In this document: positions 37,745 through 48,624 of the stretch, piece by piece | How positions within the stretch are numbered: the first letter of the stretch is position 1 | How the letters are laid out: each line of letters starts with the position of its first letter | Translations under genes and position numbers: made by a program | DNA from: JAGOMW01 sp964644075 | Lineage (GTDB): Bacteria; Patescibacteriota; Gracilibacteria; BD1-5; UBA2023 | Length of the DNA: 64,000 nucleotides | Direction of reading: 5' to 3' | NCBI GenBank assembly: GCA_964644075.1 | Contig: CAZXUQ010000005.1 | Coordinates: 1-64,000, forward strand | Notes under the pieces: generated by a model | The model's database searches: none | What the model was told of the DNA's origin: nothing | Seen by the model: only the letters and a program-made list of their open reading frames with translations

Positions 37745-38415
37745 TGAAAAATACCCTCGTCGGCATCTTTGCTCAGCGTCGAGAACACGCAGGCAGACTC
37801 TTCAATAATCTCGCATTCGACTATATCAAGCGGATCGAGGAAGTATGATGACAGGCGATCATCATCCCCGCTTTTTCAGTGCATCTCGAGTCCTATATCG
37901 AGATGTGTGAGAGATTTGTCTTCCCAGGAGGTCCCGATATAGATCCATCACTCTATGGACGAGAGATCAGTGGAGCACGTGGGATCGTGCCAGGATACGA
38001 TCGTTGGCTCCTCGGAGCGATGGATGAGATCATGCGAAGGCAGAAACCTATCCTCGGTATCTGTAAAGGTATGCAACTCATGAATATCGCACTCTGAGGG
38101 ACACTGACCCAGGACGTCGAAGAACATACCCACCACTTCCAGATGGAGCGATGATATGAGAAGATTGATACAGTGACTATCATGGAAAGTTCATTTCTCA
38201 CAAAAGTCTATGATACGCCAACCCTAGCCGTCAACTCGATCCACCATCAAGCCGTCGAAAATCTCGGTGACTGACTCCGCATCATCGCGAGAAGTGAGCA
38301 TGATGGAGAGATCGAGGCGATCGAACATACGTCACTTCCCTACTATGGAGTCCAGTGGCATCCTGAGTACCTCGATGATCACAGAGAGATATTTCGGTGG
38401 TTTATGGGAATTTAG
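37744..38415 (+). CDS. Class I glutamine amidotransferase-like peptidase C26
   Basis: The 223-residue product has the C26 triad: nucleophile in LGICKGMQLMNIALGG and His/Glu in GVQWHPEYL, with FVFPGGPDIDPSLYG and NSIHHQAV as supporting family motifs. Relatives include gamma-glutamyl-GABA hydrolase (PuuD) and other gamma-glutamyl hydrolases. TGA encodes Gly in EEVGGQA, ALGGTL and ERGYE. The natural substrate is unknown. Its end overlaps the convergent gene by 14 bp. Confidence 0.88.
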
Positions 38416-38728
38416 TGATTTCACCTTTTTCGAGAGCTTGTACTACTCTTGCATGAAATAATTGAACTTGGAAAGTACATATTTGTGCAAAGTTATGATT
38501 CGTATCTATGGCTTGTCAGACTATAGCTCATCCAATGTCCTCTATGATTGCTTTAATAAGGTTTTTACTTGCTTTTGTTAGACCAAAGACTTCTGCCATA
38601 TACTTTCGTACACGATTGAGTGTAGTAAGGATAACTCCATTCTTTCAGTTTAATGAGTAGGCGAAAGGAATCTCACGAAAAAGAGGTACAAGTTCTGGTT
38701 GAGGTGAATATTGAACAATCGTAGGCAT
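38402..38728 (-). CDS. Hypothetical protein, 108 aa
   Basis: A minus-strand frame that overlaps the C26 gene end. The product is mostly helical (TTLNRVRKYMAEVFGLTKASKNLIKAIIEDIGGAIVG), with three TGA codons. It follows the 70-aa gene by 17 nt in the same direction and may be co-transcribed. Family not recognised. Confidence 0.5.
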
Positions 38729-38745
38729 AAGAAATAAAATAAGTG

Positions 38746-38958
38746 CTAAAATTCTGCCCTATGTATACGAAAGAGCACTCTTTCTTTATGAGCACGGGTA
38801 AGGTCTTGTATTTTATAAAATGAGGGATTTTCCAGTACGTCACTTCAAGCATCCATAGGTTTTACGAAGAATCCATCTCAGGCATGAATCGCACCATAAG
38901 TTCAATCTCACAAACTATTGAAGTGTGCGCAATTTCCTATAAATTCGTTAACTGCCAT
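38746..38958 (-). CDS. Hypothetical protein, 70 aa
   Basis: A compact soluble product rich in glycine (five TGA codons: SLGDGTYGAIHAGDGFF and after). The other strand also has a 70-codon open frame over the same bases, but the minus frame has neighbours in tandem and a more protein-like composition. Function unknown. Confidence 0.45.
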
Positions 38959-38980
38959 AAAAAGAAAAAATAAAGAAATA

Positions 38981-39007
38981 AAATCCCTCCTTTTTACGGG
39001 AGGGTTT
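38981..39007 (-). terminator. Intrinsic terminator of the 21-aa peptide gene
   Basis: On the minus strand, AAACCCTCCC and GGAGGGATTT arms followed by TTATTTCTTT. Its T-run is on the minus side, so it ends the small gene at 39026-39091. Confidence 0.8.
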
Positions 39008-39025
39008 GAAGCTCGAAAAGATTTC

Positions 39026-39091
39026 TTACACTCAAACAACTCCCGAAGTCGGAAGGAGAAGGAGTGCGAGAAGTGAAACGAATTGCTTCAT
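39026..39091 (-). CDS. 21-residue hydrophobic peptide with its own promoter and terminator
   Basis: The frame starts 7 nt downstream of a consensus promoter and stops at TAA, 19 nt before a terminator. The peptide is MKQFVSLL followed by a leucine-rich stretch and TSGVVGV, with one TGA. It is one short transmembrane or signal-like segment. Small hydrophobic peptides of this kind include type I toxins and small membrane regulators; a signal-peptide remnant is also possible. No antisense promoter is obvious. Confidence 0.55.
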
Positions 39092-39098
39092 GAGAGTG

Positions 39099-39126
39099 AG
39101 TATATACGAGTGGAAAATTTTGTCAA
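39099..39126 (-). promoter_or_regulatory. Consensus promoter of the 21-aa peptide gene
   Basis: Minus strand TTGACA (39121-39126), 16-nt spacer and TATACT (39099-39104), placed in the 4-38 nt after the preceding gene's stop. Confidence 0.75.
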
Positions 39127-39129
39127 AAT

Positions 39130-39423
39130 TTAGTCTTCTTTTCTCGGGAGCATGGTATTTTGTGCGAGTATTGGTAAGTGTGGTTGTGGGATCTTTGGTC
39201 CGTCAATAGGTGTCTTCATATCACCAACTAGAGTATAAAGACGTGATAGAGTATGTTGAAATAAACCATCTATTCTATTCTGAAAACTTGGAGATCTGTT
39301 ATACGCTACACCAGAACCCAGTACGAGAGCAAGAAGAAGTCCTGTAGCTCTTCTGCGACCCCGTGCCTCAGAAGTGTCGAGACTAGAGGGTACATCCCAC
39401 AAAGAAGTATTATTTTTATTCAT
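39130..39423 (-). CDS. Single-pass membrane protein, 97 aa
   Basis: A polar N-terminus (DVPSSLDTSEARGRRR) precedes one membrane helix (ATGLLLALVLGSGVAY) and a polar C-terminal region ending in TAA. Arg residues before the helix predict an outside C-terminus. No TGA codons. A promoter lies 24 nt upstream. Function unknown. Confidence 0.6.
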   Translation of the reverse strand: MNKNNTSLWDVPSSLDTSEARGRRRATGLLLALVLGSGVAYNRSPSFQNRIDGLFQHTLSRLYTLVGDMKTPIDGPKIPQPHLPILAQNTMLPRKED

Positions 39424-39446
39424 AGTTTAAAAAAAGAATATTTTTT

Positions 39447-39474
39447 ATATTAAGTAAATTTATAATCCTGTCAA
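39447..39474 (-). promoter_or_regulatory. Promoter of the 97-aa membrane protein gene
   Basis: Minus strand TTGACA (39469-39474), 16-nt spacer, TAATAT (39447-39452). Confidence 0.6.
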
Positions 39475-39538
39475 TTTCTAATATTAAAAAAATGTGTTTC
39501 CTCTTTGCAAATGAGCTATTTTTCTATATCTTGATCTC

Positions 39539-40303
39539 ATGAAACAGATGCTCAAATATCTCCTCCGAGCGATAGCGAAAGCGCTCGCGATATTTTTTGC
39601 TGTGGCGACATTTGCAGTCATAGTTATATCACTCGTCCGTCCAGAGTGGATGAAGCTCGCGATCGAGTGGATACGAGGACTTATCATGACGCTCGGAAAC
39701 TGGAACTATCTCGTCGCATTTCTCTCTGCCTGCATTGAGAGCCTGCCTCTCATCGGGACGGCACTTCCTGGGATGAATGTCATGATACTTGTCGGAGGAT
39801 TTTGGTGAAGTATGCACTTTGTTCCGACGGTACTGTGAGCGATGATCGGTGCGATGATCGGAAACTATATAGGATACTGGATCGGAAAATGGTGGGGACA
39901 CGATATCATCCGAGACTACGGAGACTGGTTTGGCATCTGACGTACCGAGGCAAAAATCCTCGAGGGGCAGATAGAGAGAAATGGCTTTTGGTATATCGTC
40001 CTGGGGAAATTTCATAACCTTACTCGTTCTGTGATCCCATTTATCGCCTGAGCGAGCGGGATGCAGGAGAAAAATTTCTGGCTCTATAACATGATCGGAT
40101 CGATCGTTTGGGCATTTTCGATCATCTTTCTCGGGGTGAAATTTATCGATAACTATGAGACCATCCTCGATAATCTCGGGAAGATTATGCTTGTTGTGCT
40201 TATCGGAGTTTTTGGGTATATTTACTTTTTTCGGAGGGAGAGTTTCGAGGCATATCTCAGAGCCAAGGAACAAGAAATCACAGAAAAACAGCGAAAAAAA
40301 TAA
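39539..40303 (+). CDS. DedA family membrane protein (second copy)
   Basis: The 254-residue product has an N-terminal helix absent from the shorter paralogue at 28313. The DedA core follows: SACIESLPLIGTALPGMNVMILVGGFWG, GAMIGNYIGYWIGKWWG, and LGKFHNLTRSVIPFIAGASGM, in which the Arg is conserved. Five TGA glycines. Possible role in lipid carrier or phospholipid translocation. It is 6 nt upstream of the MraY/WecA-like gene, which also works on undecaprenyl lipids, so a shared pathway is plausible. Confidence 0.88.
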
Positions 40304-40309
40304 TACTCT

Positions 40310-41431
40310 ATGATATTTTTCTTTCACCTCATCCTCCTTTTTTGTGTCTCGAGTATACTCTGATACACTCTTCTCAGGCTCGTCGAGTGGCTCTGGAGAA
40401 AATACTCCATCCTCGATCGTCCTCATCTCTATAAGACCGAGACATGACGTGCTCCAGCTCCCTATGGCATCGGTATCGTGATCATCATGACTCTGCTCAT
40501 CCTGGCACCGTTTATTCCATTTTTCTTTGATATCACAGATACCCTCGAGCGCAAGCTCGATATCGTCCTTGCGCTAGCGAGTATCATAGCACTCGTGAGC
40601 TTCATAGACGACCTCGATACGATCGGAAAAAGTAGATGGAGCGTACCACCCCTCGTACGTCTCGCTATGCAGATAGGAGTAGGACTCGTCGTCGGACTCA
40701 CGAGTATCAAGATCTCCTATATATCCAACATATTCTGAGGGATTACTCTACTTGACTCATATTTTTTCGAGTTTACGATCGGGAATGCACTCTATACCGT
40801 TTACTATATACCACTTATTTTGACGACGATGTGGTATGTACTCGTGTTCAATAGTGTAAACTTTTCTGATGGTATTCCTGGCCTCACTGGAGGATTTTCT
40901 CTCATCACATTTCTCATCCTGGGATGACTCGCGATGAAGTTATTTCTTACTGATACGACGATCGCCAGTCAGGAAAATAGTGAGTTCATCATGATACTTC
41001 TCTCTATCCTCATACCGATCACCTTTCTCGTGACGAGGGCTGACATCACGAGGCGAGGCATCATGGGAGACTCAGGGACGATCACGCTCGCTTTTTTTAT
41101 CGCGACACTATCGATCATCGCGGGGGGAAAGATCGCGACTGCCATGAGCGTACTCGGGATTTACCTGATCGACTTTATCTATGTGATCACCCTTCGCATC
41201 ATGAAGGGGAAAAATCCGATGAAGTGAGATCAGACACACCATCTCCATTTCCGCCTTCTTGAACTCGGACTCTCTCATGCAAATATTCGCAATATTATCT
41301 ATTTCCTTACGATCTCTTTTTGAGTGGCAGCGATTTTCCTCGATACGATCGGGAAGATCATCCTCTTCGTGATCATCGCTTTTGTCAGTTTATTTCTCAC
41401 AGAGATCCTCGCGAAAGTGAGGAAAAAATAA
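40310..41431 (+). CDS. MraY/WecA-like polyprenyl-phosphate sugar-1-phosphate transferase
   Basis: The 373-residue polytopic product has the family motifs: SFIDDLDTIGK (catalytic Asp pair), VLVFNSVNFSDGIPGLTGG (NxxDGxxGL), MGDSGTITLAFF, and the cytoplasmic GDQTHHLHFRL histidine loop. It transfers a sugar phosphate from a nucleotide sugar to undecaprenyl phosphate. The HHLH form with FNSVNFSDG suggests the WecA/TagO side rather than MraY, but this is not certain. It uses the carrier made by uppS elsewhere in the window. TGA glycines in several loops. Confidence 0.85.
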
Positions 41432-41452
41432 AAACTCCACTGGAGTTTTTAT
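41431..41452. terminator. Intrinsic terminator between convergent genes
   Basis: AAAACTCCA and TGGAGTTTT arms with a very short loop, T-run on the plus strand and A-run before it. Confidence 0.7.
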
Positions 41453-41457
41453 AACGA

Positions 41458-42048
41458 TTATTTATTTTCGTAGCGTTCACTCACCTTTCTCCAGTCTACG
41501 ACCTTCCAAAAGTTTTCGAGATATTTCGCGCGAGCATTGCGGTAGTCGATGTAGTAGGCATGCTCCCAGATATCACAGGTCAAGAGCGGTGTATCCTCCG
41601 TCGTAAGTGGAGTCGCTGCAGCCGAGGTATTGACTATATCGAGTGACCCATCGGATTTGCGTACGAGCCATGTCCATCCAGATCCGAAGTTCGCAAGTGC
41701 TGACTTCGTAAATTCCGCCATGAAAGTATCGAGATCACCCCACTTCGCATCGATGGCCTGATAGAGGTCTTTCGATGGGATATGGTTGGCGTGTGGAGCA
41801 AGGCTCTCGAAATAAAATGTATGATTCCAAATCTGAGCAGCGTTATTGAATACTCCACCTGTTGGAGCTTTTTTTACGATATCTTCGAGGGTCATATCCT
41901 CGTACTCAGTTCCTGGGATGAGTTTGTTCAGATTATCGACATAGGTCTGGTGATGTTTCCCATAGTGATACTCGAGGGTCTCACGAGAGATATATGGCTC
42001 GAGAGCATCGAGAGTATATGGAAGTGCTGGAAGTGTATGTGTAGTCAT
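41458..42048 (-). CDS. Superoxide dismutase, Fe/Mn type
   Basis: The 196-residue product has the conserved segments ALEPYISRETLEYHYGKHHQTYVDNLN, AAQIWNHTFYFESL, GSGWTWLVRK and the metal ligands in TCDIWEHAYYIDYRNARAKY. It converts superoxide to peroxide and oxygen. The residue set (QIWNH, DIWEHAYY) fits an Fe- or cambialistic enzyme, but metal use cannot be decided from sequence. No TGA codons; normal length. Confidence 0.96.
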   Translation of the reverse strand: MTTHTLPALPYTLDALEPYISRETLEYHYGKHHQTYVDNLNKLIPGTEYEDMTLEDIVKKAPTGGVFNNAAQIWNHTFYFESLAPHANHIPSKDLYQAIDAKWGDLDTFMAEFTKSALANFGSGWTWLVRKSDGSLDIVNTSAAATPLTTEDTPLLTCDIWEHAYYIDYRNARAKYLENFWKVVDWRKVSERYENK

Positions 42049-42110
42049 AGAAGTTATTTAGGAGTCTCTAGTATATCGAGAATGAGAAAAAGACCAAATG
42101 AAGAAAATAA

Positions 42111-44006
42111 CTACACTCTTCAAAGTATTCACCTCCTTCTCAAGTACTGTCACAATCTATTTCTATATCAATTAGATCATTTATCTTGGGGTACAAATCA
42201 GCATATTGTATCGTATACAGAAATCGAAATAGGATTTATCGATTCTGTTCATTCAACAACCATATGAAAAAAGTTAGTTGTATATTGAGCAAGGAGTCAT
42301 TGTGCATATAGCGTAGTATTACCACTATTAATGTTATCATCAACTAAAATAACATTTGATGATTTGAGATCATTTTCCTTTAAACTGAAAGGTTTTAGCC
42401 CTCGATAGCTAAGGGGCGGCATAATAAGAAAGTCGATATATACTGTTTTATCAGGATAAATTTGTTTAAGCAGGTTTTTTAAAATATAGGGAATCTCCAT
42501 TCATCAGTAAGGTATACCAACAATCTGAATATCAGGTAACTGACGTAACTCATAGTCATTTGTAGCAATAAAGTTAAGTGCTGCATAGATTGATTTTATA
42601 GGATTATCTGCTTCTCTTGAAGTACGAAAAGTATTAACAATAAGCTTAGAGAAAAATTTTTTGTATGCAGAAAATTCCTTACTTATACCTAACATTGTTG
42701 ATTGGAGTAGCTCAATTACCTCAACTACTGTTTTTGAAAATTCGAACTCACTTTCTTTCACTGGTTCTCCTAAAAGAATTTTACAATAAAAATCCTCGAC
42801 TTGTAGAATAATATCATCGACGGCTTGTGTGATGTGAATTCAAACTTCAGCTAAAAGTCATTTTTCGATTAATTGATCAATGATTAATTTTCATTTTCAA
42901 TCTACCATATTAACTGGGAGTATCCTCTTCAAATTCTCAGGGTCTGTCAAAGTGAGGACTTGGAATTTAAGAAAAAGTAAAATGTTACGAAGGTGGTCTG
43001 TTAAAAAAATCAGAGAACTTTTTGAGGAATTTGCATCTGTTAATCTTGCCAGATTGAGTAGTGTTATTATTTTTTCGAAATAATTTAAAAATTCAGTATA
43101 AAACTCATTTACATCAATTTCATAACGTTGTGCATTCTCGCTCAATCATTTAAGGTTGAAGTAATATCCCCTCCCTCGAGATGAAATCTTTGTAGTTCCA
43201 ACTTGATTATAGGTCTCATTGAGTATGAAATCTTTAAGCTCAGAATCTGGAATTTTATCAACATCTACTCTAGAAAGAACTACATCTCAGTATATTCAAA
43301 ATAATCAGGAAATATCGACTCAGTTTTCTTTTAAGATAGCCTTAATTCATGCATCACGGTTTTTCATTATAGTTCTAAGTTTATGCATTGCTCAATCGAC
43401 CGTACCTGCACTAGTAGTATCAACTCCTTCATCTAGTATTTCATTCATAACTCATTTTACTCTTTTTATAGGTAAAACTGCATGCTTACTTCTGATAAGC
43501 ATAGCTTCCGAAAGTGGAACACTCAGTGTTTTATTTTTTAAATCTTGGCGTATTGCTTTTATAAAGCCACAAAATACATCTCTCGGCATTGAAAGACTAT
43601 CAGCATGTTCTTTTCAAGATGAATCAACTAAAATATGTGTAATCTCAGCATCTCAAGTATCTTGCAAAATCTTTGCAAGAGCAGGATGACTAAATTTTGC
43701 CTCTAAAGCTATCTTCATTAGCTCTTTATGCCTTTCAGATCATACGATTATTTGTTCTCAGTTAAGAATAAGAACATCTGTATGAATTCAAGCTTTTTTT
43801 ATATAATTTTTTGCTTCCCATCAAGTCATTCTGGAAACTTTATCCCGCTCTTCTGATCATTCTGGAAATTTAATTGCCTGCCAAAAAGACTCCACTGAAC
43901 GATAAAGTTTTCAAAATAGACTAATTGGTGAATCAAAAAAATTTGATAAAACGGCTTCTGGAAGAATCGTTGAATTTGCTGATATATTTATAGCTCCTTT
44001 TTCCAT
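42111..44006 (-). CDS. NADAR domain fused to a C-terminal phosphoribosyltransferase domain
   Basis: One 631-codon frame (over 25 TGA). Residues about 20-155 match NADAR (YbiA/DUF1768): LSNFFDSPISLFGKLYRSVESFWQAIKF, WEAKNYIKKAG, ERHKELMKIALEAKFSHPALAKILQDTGD and RDVFCGFI, where WG is usual. Residues about 160-490 are helical and unassigned. Residues about 495-631 form a type I PRTase-like domain with VILVDDNINSGNT at 552-564 (PRPP loop) and GMEIPYI before it. NADAR enzymes are N-glycosidases that act on ribosyl or ADP-ribosyl adducts. A leaderless promoter directly precedes the ATG. Confidence 0.75.
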
Positions 44007-44012
44007 ACACTG

Positions 44013-44041
44013 ATTATAATACATAACGAGTCTTTATGCAA
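44013..44041 (-). promoter_or_regulatory. Promoter of the NADAR-PRTase gene
   Basis: Minus strand TTGCAT (44036-44041), 17-nt spacer, TATAAT (44013-44018). The -10 box ends 6 nt before the ATG, predicting a leaderless mRNA. Confidence 0.7.
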
Positions 44042-44096
44042 ATTTAGGATTGGTTAATTTTTTGCATTTTCCCTCGATTTGTCTATCATTTTCTCT

Positions 44097-46073
44097 ATGA
44101 TACTGACCAAGTCACTCCTCCATACCACCGATGTGTATATCAAAAAATTAAAGGAAGCAGGAGTAGAAACTGTCGAGGATTTCCTCATGCTCTTTCCTCG
44201 TGACCATGAGGACCGCAGTGATGTGGTCTCAGATTTCTCCCTCGTAAATATCACAGAAAAACAGTCTCTCAGAGTGACGATCGAGCTCCTCACGAGCGAG
44301 ATGACACGCAACAAAAAACTCCTCATCAAAGCAGTCCTCACGGATAGTCGTGGCATGCACGCGGAAGCTGTGTGGTTCAACCAGCGACTCATCCTCTCGA
44401 AGTTCGCGAAGTGAGATAGCGTCATGCTCTATGGGAAGCCAAAATACGAATATGGAAAGCTCTCCTTTCCCTCACCCGAGATCGAGCATGTGAAATCCGA
44501 TCGCCGTGAGATCGTCCCTGTCTACTCTGACGTGAACTACATACCTGGCACATGGATCCGTGAGAAGATGACATTTCTCCGGCCATATATCCGTGATATC
44601 AAATCGGATATCCCCGAGGAGATCCGCATGAAGAAGTGACTGCGCGAACGCTACGTGAGTATCGAAGACATTCACTTCCCTGCTGATGAGGCGAGCTTTT
44701 CACGAGCAAAATACGAGCTTGGATATAGCGAGCTCTTCCGTTTCCAGATGGTCTGAGTGGAGAAAAAATACGAAGCGAGAAAAGCGAGTGAGTGACGCGC
44801 ACCCGAGATAACTCTCGATGCTGATCTCGTGAAGGAAATCCTCGCGACGCTTCCTTTCTCGCTCACAGACAAGCAAAAAATAGTCCTCTTTCAGATCATG
44901 AAAGATATGGAGCTCCCGCACGCGATGGCACGACTTCTCGAGGGAGATGTCGGTACTGGAAAGACCGCGGTTGCACTCGTCACCGCGATCCATGCGATCC
45001 GAAAAGCAGGCATACAGGTCGCCATCATGGCACCGACAGAGATCCTTGCGAGACAACATTTCTCCTGACATGAGGACTGGCTCATGGAGTGGAATATCCG
45101 CTCAGATCTCCTCGTCGGCTCACTCACACCACGCATGAAGGAAGATGCTCACGAACGACTCAAAAGCGGACAGACAGATATCATATTTGGTACTCATGCA
45201 CTCATCCAGGAAAGTGTCGGATTTGCCAACCTGGGACTCGTCATCGTCGATGAACAACACCGGTTCTGAGTCGAGCAGCGCAAGGTCCTTGAGGAGTACT
45301 GCAGTCGATCCAAGATCGTCCCTCACAGGCTCAATATGTCGGCTACACCGATCCCTCGCACCCTCGCCCTCACAATCTATGGAGACCAGGATGTCTCCGT
45401 ACTCGATGAGTATCCGAAAGGTCGAAAACCGATACATACCAAAGTGATCCGTGAAGATAAGCGTGTCGAGGTATATCGATGGATCGAGGAGGAAGTGCGA
45501 CAGTGACGCCAGGTATACTGGATCTCTCCTCTCGTCGAAGAGTCAGATACCTTCGATGTCGCGAGTGCAGTCGAGATGCAGGTCACACTCTCTGCAATAT
45601 TTCCAAAGCTCACGATCGGACTCATCCATGGGAAGATGAGTGGCCGAGAAAAAGATCGGATCATGCAGGAATTTTATGAGAATAAAATCCACATACTCTC
45701 CTCGACATCCGTCGTAGAAGTCGGGGTCAATAATCCCAATGCCACGATCATGTGTATCGAAGCCGCGGAGAGATTTGGACTCTCCCAGCTCCATCAGTTC
45801 CGTGGACGTGTTGGACGCTGAGAACATCAGAGTTACTGTTATCTCTTCACGACCAAGGAGTACAAGACTGACCGTCTCCGCGCGATGGAGTCGACGGGAG
45901 ATGGTTTTGAACTCGCGGAGATCGATCTCGAGCTTCGCGGACCAGGTGAGGTCTATGGAGTCAGGCAATCCTGAGTCCCAGATTTTCACTTCGCAGATCT
46001 CCGAGATGTGAACCTCATATCAGAGATCCGTGAAGATATCGAGGAGTGGATGAAAGGAAAAAAAGATTTGTAA
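44097..46073 (+). CDS. recG: ATP-dependent DNA helicase RecG
   Basis: The 658-residue product has an N-terminal wedge/OB region (LMLFPRDHEDRSDV, VMLYGKPKYEYGKLSF) and a two-lobe helicase core: LLEGDVGTGKTAVAL (motif I), MAPTEILARQHF, VIVDEQHRFGVEQR (motif II), MSATPIPRT, SSTSVVEVGVNNPNATIM and QFRGRVGRGEHQSYC (motif VI). RecG remodels stalled forks and recombination intermediates. TGA supplies Gly in DEQHRFG and GRVGRG. ATG 44097 is used; a TTG 18 nt upstream is unlikely. Confidence 0.95.
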
Positions 46074-46119
46074 TATAAGATAATTCGCATAATATAGATG
46101 CATACTTATTTTTATCAGT

Positions 46120-46608
46120 ATGTCTATAAATTCCATGGATTGAATTAAAAAAGTTCCAGCCAATCAATACGACCCTGAAAAACTCGGATATAGACTCTAC
46201 GTACTCTTATGAGATACCTCGAGGAATCTTTCTCGTGTATTTTTGCGTGATAGTGGCGCCAGGATACGAAAACGAACTGCAGAATCATCCCAGGCAAAGG
46301 TACAAAGAGATTGTGAGCAGATCCGCGATATCATATTGTACCTCCGAGACAAGCCGCGTTCATCGCAAGATCTTCAGGATGCTTTTTCATCAATGGTTGG
46401 ATGGATAGTTAAAGGACAGTGAACTCGACCAAATAAGATTACCCCAGAGCTTGTCCAGTATTATGTCGATGAGCTCCTTGAAATCGAGACCAGCCCCGAT
46501 GAATTCAAGCTTATTTCTCGTATGCTAGAACGTATTTGACATGATCAGGAAGCTCTCGAGACCTACTTAGTCAAGCATATTTCACAGAAAAATACTCAAG
46601 AAAAATAA
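46120..46608 (+). CDS. Hypothetical protein, 162 aa
   Basis: A soluble, basic, mostly helical product (RKRTAESSQAKVQRDCEQIRDIILYL) with six TGA codons. The segment ELLEIETSPDEFKLISRMLERIGHDQEALETYLVKHI resembles a helical repeat. Its stop is 4 nt before the ATG of the 667-residue coiled-coil gene, so the two are probably translated from one mRNA and may act together. Confidence 0.6.
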
Positions 46609-46612
46609 TCGT

Positions 46613-48616
46613 ATGGCCACAAGTCTTGCGGAAGCATTTGCCAAAGCTCAAATCGAAGCGCATGCTCCTACTCCGTCATCTTTGTTGTCTCATAATATCG
46701 ACGAGGCACTCACATGGAACCCTCGAGAAATTGCAGAGTGTATGAACAGCATCGTAGGGATATTTTTTCGTGAATATGACGTCACTGATGACGAAGATCG
46801 TGATATACAGCCCGAACTTCGTGCAAAAATATGACAACTTCGCGAAGCGATAAAACACCTTAAAAATCCTGCTGATGTATTCCATGTATATTCTCAATTT
46901 GAGCATACTGATAAATTCGATGCAGAAAAACTTGATGTCCTCAGTACGACGATATATCACCTCGCCAAGAGACTGAGTATGGGCGACGCTGATTTTGCTC
47001 ATGAACTTTTTGCTCCTTTTGGCATCTATGGGACGACTATGACATACAAGCTCATCCCTACTCCACTCTTGTATACTGCTCTATGCCAAAGAAGGGGATT
47101 TTACCTTTCACACTTAAATCCATACATACCAATTACTCGCAATTGAAAAGTTGTTTTTACACATCTTAGACCAGAATTTAGTACTCCAAAGACCGAGACA
47201 TCTGTCGTAACGATACTCGATATGCCAAGCCATGTCCCTAATCCTCCAGGAAGCAAAGTGAAACAAGCAAGAGTAGATAGGAGAAATCGAGATAGGGACG
47301 CAAGAAAACTCAGAGAATCCGTAAATACTCAATCAAAAGAGACTCTCTCGGAGGAACAAGTGGAAAAACTCTGAAATCTCCTCACGTATACATCAACTAT
47401 TTATCAGGATTTCCAGAGATTTCTCGAAACCGATTTTCCACTGGTATCATTTCTTTCCGCACTCTACGAAAAAAAATACATCCTCGTAGGTGTACAGTCC
47501 GAATTAGCCACAATATGATCTCAGCGATCGACACACACCGAAAGTAATCAATATGCCGAAAGGAGACTTCTAATCGAAAAGGGGGAGCTCGAGAAACAAC
47601 AAGATCAAAAAAGTGAGGATCAGAGAAAAATCAAAAGAAGACTTGGAAAGATCACTACTGCACTACGCTCTATCAGAAAAGGGAACCAAGACAAAGCAAA
47701 AACTTCCTCCAAGGAAAAAGATAAACGCAATCAAGAACTCAATGAGCGAATCGCTGAGCTCGAAATGAGTGAGCAAAAACTTCACCAAGAACTTCTCCCA
47801 TACAGTATGGAGGAAGGGATATTTCTACGGGACCTTGAAAAAAATTTCCTAAGATACCTTTCTCTCAAGCCAAAAACACTCGCATGGGAAAACACTGATA
47901 AAAAACTCGATGAGACAGATCTGATACAAAAAATACATGAACTTATTGACTTTCATCTTATAGCACCACGTTCTTTGAGTCTCCACTCAGTAAAGGAGCT
48001 TATGGATACACTATGGAAAATCCTCGATAAAAACTCGATATCAGAGGAGCAAGCGACTGAACTAGAAAACATCAGTCAGGCAAGTGTTCGAAAAATTTTC
48101 GATAAACTGAAATCCAAGATAGAAGCAACCGATGGAAAAATTTCTTGATTTCAGATATACCCTGTAAAAAAAGAAGCTCTAAAAAAAAGATCAAAACCAG
48201 TAAAGGGAGACGAAAAATCCAGAAGTATGGACTTACAAAAACCGGATACCTCCAGAGAAAAAATAGAACTCCAAACAGAGTTAAAGAAAGCACAGATACG
48301 ACTCCGTGGATACGAACAATACTGGATAGAAAAAGAATCTGAAATCAAAAAAGAAATAATCAAAATAGGGCAAGCCATCGATTGTATAGAAAAATGAAAC
48401 ACCCCAGTTCGCACATACCAATCGATGACGCAGGTAGAGCTAGAAAAAAAGAGAGATTCACTCACAGAAACTCTTTCTCTAATGGGAAAAACCAGGCTGT
48501 TGGTTGCGAAAACATTTGAGCATAGCAAAAATAGTGGTTTATCAGAAAATATAGCTCAGTATCAGGACACAAGGAAACTTATAGCCAGTATACAGAAAAA
48601 AATCCAAAGAATATAA
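46613..48616 (+). CDS. Large helical/coiled-coil protein, 667 aa
   Basis: One open frame with six TGA codons. Residues 1-200 form a mixed N-terminal domain (SLLSHNIDEALTWNPREIAECMNSIVG, LIPTPLLYTALCQRRGFYLSHLNPYIPI). Residues about 310-400 and 500-667 are highly charged with heptad-like patterns (EKKQDQ-type runs, KLKSKIEATDGK, VELEKKRDSLTETLSLM), predicting long coiled coils. No ATPase motif is present, so an SMC-like protein is excluded. It might be structural or a scaffold. Family not recognised. Confidence 0.6.
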
Positions 48617-48624
48617 TTTTTTCT

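Noticed and set aside
38761..38973. Plus-strand 70-codon frame opposite the 70-aa minus gene
   Set aside because: The minus-strand frame has tandem neighbours and a more protein-like composition; the plus frame ends in a poly-Lys run.
39006..39209. 67-codon plus-strand frame with a TTG start
   Set aside because: It overlaps three better-supported minus-strand features (terminator, peptide gene with promoter, membrane protein gene).
46613..48616. SMC/Rad50-like ATPase because of the long coiled coils
   Set aside because: No Walker A, Walker B or ABC signature motif is present anywhere in the frame.
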